In this document: positions 57,661-64,000 of the stretch, in pieces
Layout of the letters: each line of letters starts with the position of its first letter
Position numbering within the stretch: position 1 is the first letter of the stretch
Source: Schistosoma haematobium
Lineage: Eukaryota; Platyhelminthes; Trematoda; Strigeidida; Schistosomatidae
Direction of reading: 5' to 3'
Assembly (NCBI RefSeq): GCF_000699445.3
Contig: NC_067196.1
Span: 75,957,864-76,021,863 of the forward strand
Length of the DNA stretch: 64,000 bases
The notes under the pieces: generated by a model
What the model saw: only the letters and a program-made list of their open reading frames with translations
Database searches by the model: none
What the model was told of the DNA's origin: nothing
Made by a program: the position numbers and the translations under genes

Positions 57661-60600
57661 GTTTAAGCAGTTGATAAATTGTTTAATAAGTATGAAGTTA
57701 TATGTAAGGCTTTTAATTTTTTTCCTGACTGATGACTATGACACCAAGGGAATACAACTAGAACCAATAATTCTTTTCTATGTGACAGATATGAATCATT
57801 ACCTTCTAGAATGTATAATCACTCTGGAAATCAGTGAATATTTAATTATTATTATTCTTTTTTAATTAAACTTATTTCAATATCTCACATTTATGTGATT
57901 TCTCATTTCTTATAAATTTACTGTATTATCAAACAATAAGCCTGTGAATGACCTTAGATTAAACAAAATTCACTTAGTGCTCATAGAAATTAAGGTCAAT
58001 TCGTCTACTTCATTAACAGATGGGGAGAGTAATGGACATGACCTTAAAAATATAATCTTTATATGATATATTCGTGATGAATATACTAAGGATGAATATA
58101 ACCAAAACGATTATATTTTTCGAATATATAATTTATATGACACGTTTTAGAATAATCAAAATTTTACAGGTTCATTTGTGTAATACCTGTAAATTATGGA
58201 AAGTCTTTTTAATAGTTAAGACAATAAAAACTATCGTCTCTGGAGTTGTTATGATAACTAGAATGAATGAAGTGTATAGTAGTTTGATTAAATCATGATT
58301 TTAATATTCAAGATGTAATGCAAATTTGTGATCATGAAAATGTTTGTGTTCAGTAGGGAGATAAAATACCTTGCTGGGTTTGCGATGAACCAGTAGTTGT
58401 TAAGGTAATCGATAGGGTGTCATAATAACAATAACCCTAATAATGCATATAAGTAACTAATAAAATTGAAAATACCTTAATGATATTGGCTTTGAGAGTT
58501 CTGGATAATCTTCAAAAGTTGGAAAAAGGCTAAAAACACTTTGATTAGAAATTTCCAATAAAATGATAGATTACGTGTCATATTTTAAATAGCCAACTAC
58601 CCCTTTTGTTGCTAAATTTGGTCTTTTTCCCGGACACTCAAGAAAATCAATGTCATTCCATTCCTTTAGTTTCTGTATATGAGCTAGCTCTGGAAACAAA
58701 CCTTTTTTCATATTTTCCACCTTCGTTTTCTCAATCTGAGCTCTAATGTAGTAGAATTCTAAGAAATTAGTAAGCGGTTAGGAAGTTAGAGTATAGCATT
58801 TAGGTACCGAACATATCATTTGGTTAGTTTATACATGTTTTTTCAACATATACTGTCAGATATTCCACACAAGTTTATCCTCAGTTACATTGTGTCTTTA
58901 GAAGTTCTCTAAATCAATACCAGTCGATAAGTAGTTCCTCAATACAGTTATTTGCCAGGTAATTATGAAAAGTTATTATCGATTGTCGACCAGATAATAA
59001 ATTCGTTAATGTGAACACACATTCAGTCGATAATTATTATGTAAATTTTTGGCGGGAAACAATTCAAAAAAATAAATCAATGCCAAAAGTAAACATATAT
59101 ATATAACAGTTTTGACAGATGATGATCAATAGATAATTCAGTTTGTTATCTCCAGACTACTTGATAAAAATTGTTTACTTTTAACACATTGATTGTAAAC
59201 AAGTTGATTCGTGTCGTATTGTTATATTATCAGTGTGCTCATTTCAATGAAAAAAGACTAAATCATTGGTGTTTACGTTTGATATTTGCTTTGTAATATA
59301 ATATGGAGTGTTATTGCCTAAATGGATAAAAACCAATCAGATTGACTCATTTTCACATAAATTTCCTCTACAACTAACTCTGTTCAGCTTACATTTTAAC
59401 CAATCAGTATCTATCATGTATTTTTTCATTAATAAAATGAGCGTAATCTTACGACAGTTTGATTTCATTTCGATTTGTCTCCAGATCATAGCTGATATAA
59501 CAGTGTTACTCCTCTTTTCATAGTTACATCCCATCGGTCAAGTTATACAATGTAATCACTAAGCCAGCGTAAGCCATTAACAAAATATATGATTGATTCA
59601 TAAACTTTATATCATTGAAACGTTATGACAAGTCAATTCTCCACCTACTATTATTACTTGAGGGTTATCAGGACAACGATATGTAGAAATATAGTGAGAG
59701 TATATATGAAATTAATCAACAGACAACGAGCATCGTTTTCACTTAGCACTTTGAAAGATCTCATCATTAATCGTTTCAGACCATATATATAAAGGAAAGC
59801 AAAAGAAAAGACTATTTTGTTGGAATGTAGATAATTATTATGAAACAATTCCAATTTCACTTTTATCTAACCATTTATGCCTATCATGTTGATTTAATGA
59901 TGACCTACGTTTTCGCTCATATTATTAATTCAGACTGTTTGCTGCTTATACAAAACTGTGAAATATAAATATGTATCCATTTTGTTGTTTTACTGAATAT
60001 ATACATATATATACTTTGCAACCTACTGAGTAATATACTTCCATGTTGATGATTTAGGCATCTCGAAAACTTGCTACTCAATATAATTGGTTGTATTTCA
60101 AAATGACATGAATTTAAAATTCTTCATCAATATTCAATCACATTGAATTAATGCTATTTTCGATGATGAATATCAATATTAATTTTTACAGAAAGTACAC
60201 TCAGATCTTTGAGACCGCCTTGTCCTTATCCAATTATAGTTGTCTAGAACTAGTTAATAAAACTTCGTTATTGGTTACTACTTACCTTTAACCAAATGTA
60301 ATTCAGCACTATGATAAATCATACTAGCACGGATATCAACAGACACATACTATGAAAATGTGTTTTGTTTCAGATACTTTTTGATCTGTGCTCAATAACA
60401 TTACAATTTAGATAGATGTGTGGATAGATAGATAAATAGAAAACATCATACTAGCTATATATACAATTGATGACGTTCTAATTTCATCTAAAATTAGATA
60501 GTGTGTGAAAGAGAGACAAGGGCATAGAATTCTAAAGCAAATAAGTTAAAACCATTGTGATTACGTAACAACACAAACTCTCACCTAATATTCATTCATA

Positions 60601-61040
60601 TTTTTGAACAGATTTTACTGAGAACAAGTAGTAAAGATATCTAGTATTAACGTTTTACTCAATAACAAAAAAAAACTATCAGTAAACATATTTCACTCAA
60701 AGCTTTTGACAAGCATGTTACTACTATCAAAACCAACATTATTATTCATTTTATTTACAAATATTCATTTTGTTACCTTTTTATTCAGATTTCAAAATCT
60801 ATAACTGTCTAATCATTAGTTAAAGATATTGTAATACAACTAATTTATACATATGGGTAAACATGTTAAATGTATGCGTACATTCAATGTGTGTATTAGA
60901 AAGAACGAGATTGTGAACAATGCTTAAACTTGTTTATATACATTGATTCAGTCCTATTTATGACTCATATATCATGTTCATGAATGAGGAAAGTTTTCGT
61001 TTTTTGATTATAATATTGAAATTATATTTTAATTAAAGAG
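57661..61040. other. AT-rich spacer, nothing recognised
   Basis: No SINE boxes, LINE motifs or convincing coding frames seen on either strand. Confidence 0.5.
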
Positions 61041-61160
61041 GGGTTTTAAGGATATTCTAGTAATTTAATAATTGAATTCATGAGTCAATTATAGCTAGAC
61101 CACCATGGAAAACCTGGAAGCACTGAATGGCCGTTTCGTCCTAGTATAGGACTTCCAGTG
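61041..61160 (-). mobile_element. H-SINE 3' fragment
   Basis: Minus tail and hammerhead half: CTAGACCACCATGGAAAACC ... GGCCGTTTCGTCCTAGTATA, breaking off inside stem II. Confidence 0.82.
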
Positions 61161-61274
61161 CTTTGTATATCTCTTAGTTACAAATAGAATAGAATAATCA
61201 TTCTTTACAGAAATATTAATGAACTGAATAGACTTCATTAGGTAGATTTCATTTTTCTTTGTTAAAAAAAATTT

Positions 61275-61373
61275 CAATAGTTGAGATCATGAATCAATTG
61301 AAGCTAGACCACCATGAAAAATTTGGAAGCACTGGATGGTCATCTCGTCCTATTGTGGGACCCCTCAGCAAAA
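61275..61373 (-). mobile_element. H-SINE 3' fragment truncated at the ribozyme core
   Basis: Minus tail and hammerhead; homology starts (5' end) at TGCTGAGGGGTCCC, i.e. at the ribozyme core, and is bordered by AAAAAATT. Confidence 0.82.
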
Positions 61374-61375
61374 AA

Positions 61376-61489
61376 TTAATAAAATAGTTTTATTTTGACA
61401 ACTTCAATGAATACTAATAACAATGACAACAAATAGATAGTTTAACCAATTTATTATGGTAGAAGATAGAAACAGATTTTATTTGACAA

Positions 61490-61529
<40 letters not shown>

Positions 61530-63080
61530 TTTTGTTCAAAACAAAACTAAATCAAAATTATTCAGCATTAAAAGTAAAGCTAATCAAACCTGAAACTATT
61601 AGAACAATCACTTCGTTTCAGATCAATCATTTTACAATGGAAAATTTTCTAAAGTCCTAATGAACATATGTGTTATGTGAGAATAACAAAATTGAATATA
61701 CTAATTAAAAGATACATTACAATCTGTTTTAATAGTAGGTAAACTTCATTCACAATTGATATTCATTAGATGTTTATTATTGACAGCAGAAGTATTCGAT
61801 ACGAGTAAGTCAAGCTGTACATTTTTTTTCTGAATAAATTTCCAGCGTTAATGAATAGAGATAATCTTTCTTATGTATCATATACCTGGTGAAACGTATA
61901 AATAGAAAGTAAACCTTAAATAAACCAACTGTAAACTCTTAACATTAAACAAAGTACACATTGTATTTATAAATAAAATAATCTTTAACAGTTTCGAATT
62001 GAATAGTGAATCAGTTACACTGTCCACCTAATGTTGATTTATGAATACAAGCCGGTTCCGTTTATAAAAACAAAATAAATTGAAGTCCCAAGACATTAAC
62101 TATTTAATAATACTTCACGTTTATTTTCTGTTTGAATAAATTACAATTGATAATTAAGGTCAACTGAAGTAAACTTGGCAAACTGAACCATGTGTACTTT
62201 TGTATGTTACCAATTTTATATATGAGTCACCAACATCATCAGTCTTATCAACAAACAGAAAAAGAAATGAATATAAAACTTAAGGTCATTTAAAATATTT
62301 CAACGAATCTTTGTAAACATCTGGTTATGATAGAGGTTGGATACATGTGTATCTTGAATGTCAGTCTGTATGATTGAATGTGTTTGAAGACAAGCGTATT
62401 TCAGTGATTTATACGTATGCGGGATAAGTTAACTTAACGCCATACAGAATAAAAACATCTGTAAAGAAATCTTTTCTGCTGGATTGGTCTTTATTATTGA
62501 GTGTATGCATGTGTGTATTAAATTGTTTTAAGGTTTAATTCCGTAGACATTTCTAAACAAATCAAGTTTATGGTTATAATTTTTTTCTAAATAAGGTTAC
62601 AGAGTATACTCGGTAAATGTAGAATCATTGGATTTCAACTAGTATTCACAGAACATCAATTTACATCAGTAATCAGTCATTATCTCAATATACATCTTGA
62701 TTAAATCGATATTGTTACTACCATTAACAATACTAAATTATTCTCGGTTATACATTTCATAGCAAGTTCATATCCGATAAAAAAAAGCATATTGGAAAGT
62801 GAAAAGACAGTAACAAATAAATACATAATCCAATAAAATTAATAAAAATTTCCAAGATACAGAAGATTATCGATAATAAGCCGTAGACCTAGGTTTCAAC
62901 TCAGTTGGTATTTACAACCAAGGTGTATTTGCAATCACGAAAGGAGAACTGATGTTCATTATAGAATTCAAGCTGGCATCACTCAATGACACGGTGACTA
63001 CACCGCTGAATTTTTTACTTCCAGGTTAATCGCTTTTAAAAATGAGATTTCCTCACGCTAAATAAGCTTCAGGTTTTATT
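61376..63080. other. AT-rich spacer with (GATA)n
   Basis: (GATA)n at 61490-61529. Nothing else recognised. Confidence 0.55.
61490..61529. repeat. (TAGA)n microsatellite
   Basis: Forty bases of tetranucleotide repeat. Confidence 0.97.
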
Positions 63081-63089
63081 TATCATAGA

Positions 63090-63465
63090 TTACCCTCAAT
63101 TAATGTTAGAACCAAGGACCACTGGACAATTGTTTCGTCCCAGTGTGCACAGGTGTATCTGAAGTGAAACGGTTGTCAACAATATGATTGGATGATCGTC
63201 AAGGTGGATCGCGAATTTATTAAACTTGAAATTTTAGCATTGGGCAACAACCCAGTTGTTCTAATAGGTAAGCATCTGTCGTGAAACATGACGACTTTAG
63301 GACAGATCCTTGAAGGACTCATCGGTGTGCACCATTGAGGAGCCCCATACTAGGACAAAGTAGCCATCCAATATCTCGTAGCTTTCAGTGGTATCTCAGC
63401 TGAAATTAATCTGTGACGAATACAACCCACAAATTAAACCAATCTCCACAAAGTCCCTTCACCAC
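63090..63465 (+). mobile_element. H-SINE, plus, old, with short inverted module
   Basis: 63098-63150 looks like a decayed minus tail/hammerhead (ACTGGACAATTGTTTCGTCC). The plus unit follows, with CCAGTTGTTCTAATAGGTAAG (A box), a decayed hammerhead (CATTGAGGAGCCCCATACTA) and a tail ending CTCCACAAAGTCCC near 63460. Confidence 0.7.
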
Positions 63466-64000
63466 TCAGCAGTAACCATTTTTACGTAGTCTAATTCAGT
63501 CGACACTTTTGAGTGGGCTTATTATGTCGTAATAAAATACTCATAAATTTAATGGTCGTAAATCTTAGATAAGAATTTATTGGATAAAGTTCGCATCGTT
63601 CACTCCATATTTTGTAATATCCGAAACTCCTTAAGTTAGAATTCATTCTAACTGGCGCATGTAAGGATGTGAAATATACTATTTAATTAATAAAGTAGTA
63701 AATAATGAATCAAGCAAACATGTGGAAAAGGAACTGATGTTGATCTGAAAATGCACTGACAACTCATGTGACTTATGACTATTAGTCAGTGTCACAAACA
63801 GAACGGCATACTGTCATGATACGATTTTCCTGTAATTTAAGAACGTCTCTTACATACAATAACTGATTGTATAGCTAAAAGTTTGTATTTTCAAAGTCTT
63901 AGATATATCCAGTGTTCTATAGATGTATTTAGGCTAAATAGTTCAAGAGTTAAATAATTGACTTCTAAGATCTTAGTTCGAAACATGATCCACTCATTAT
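63466..64000. other. No recognised feature
   Basis: AT-rich DNA to the end of the window. Confidence 0.5.

Overview
The window is a stretch of schistosome (blood fluke) nuclear DNA, probably close to Schistosoma mansoni. The evidence is the AT-rich base composition, short exons separated by long introns, SMalpha-type hammerhead SINEs, and SR1/CR1-, SR2/RTE- and Penelope-type retroelements characteristic of schistosomes. The species call is inference; no search was run.

Positions 2678-29797 (+) hold the 3' four-fifths of a calpain large-subunit gene. Fifteen exons join with consistent phases into 606 residues and a stop. They carry the catalytic Cys (GDCW), His (GHAY) and Asn (NPWG), the acidic loop of domain III and a C-terminal EF-hand region. 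Length and domain order fit the schistosome surface calpain known as Sm-p80. The 5' exons lie before the window. Introns run from about 0.6 to 2.8 kb and hold most of the repeats. Positions 35762-34654 (-) hold three exons of a trypsin-like S1 serine protease with His, Asp and Ser all present, a 45-nt in-frame mini-intron and a long insertion after the probable activation site. Its first and last exons were not found. No other host gene is supportable; most of 36000-64000 is intergenic or intronic DNA full of repeats.

The repeats are the most interesting part. About 19 loci belong to one tRNA-derived SINE (called H-SINE here; pol III A and B boxes). Just after the B box it carries a complete type I hammerhead ribozyme fold: core CUGAGGA, stem II, GAAA, a 2-bp stem III and cleavage after GUC. 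A second hammerhead SINE, SMalpha, is present at four loci. In H-SINE, SMalpha and a Penelope-like element alike, the 5' end of an insertion often carries an inverted copy of the element's own 3' module. In one H-SINE (12066-12457) this inverted module begins exactly at the predicted ribozyme cleavage site. Two H-SINE loci instead carry terminal direct repeats about 0.4 kb apart, as if a multimeric RNA had been copied. A further short retroposon pair (39536-39766 and 44343-44520) has a long terminal hairpin whose central segment is inverted between copies.

Family names H-SINE and T-SINE and repeat letter D are local labels. Boundaries of repeats are by eye and usually good to about 10-20 bases; exon boundaries are set by splice consensus plus phase.
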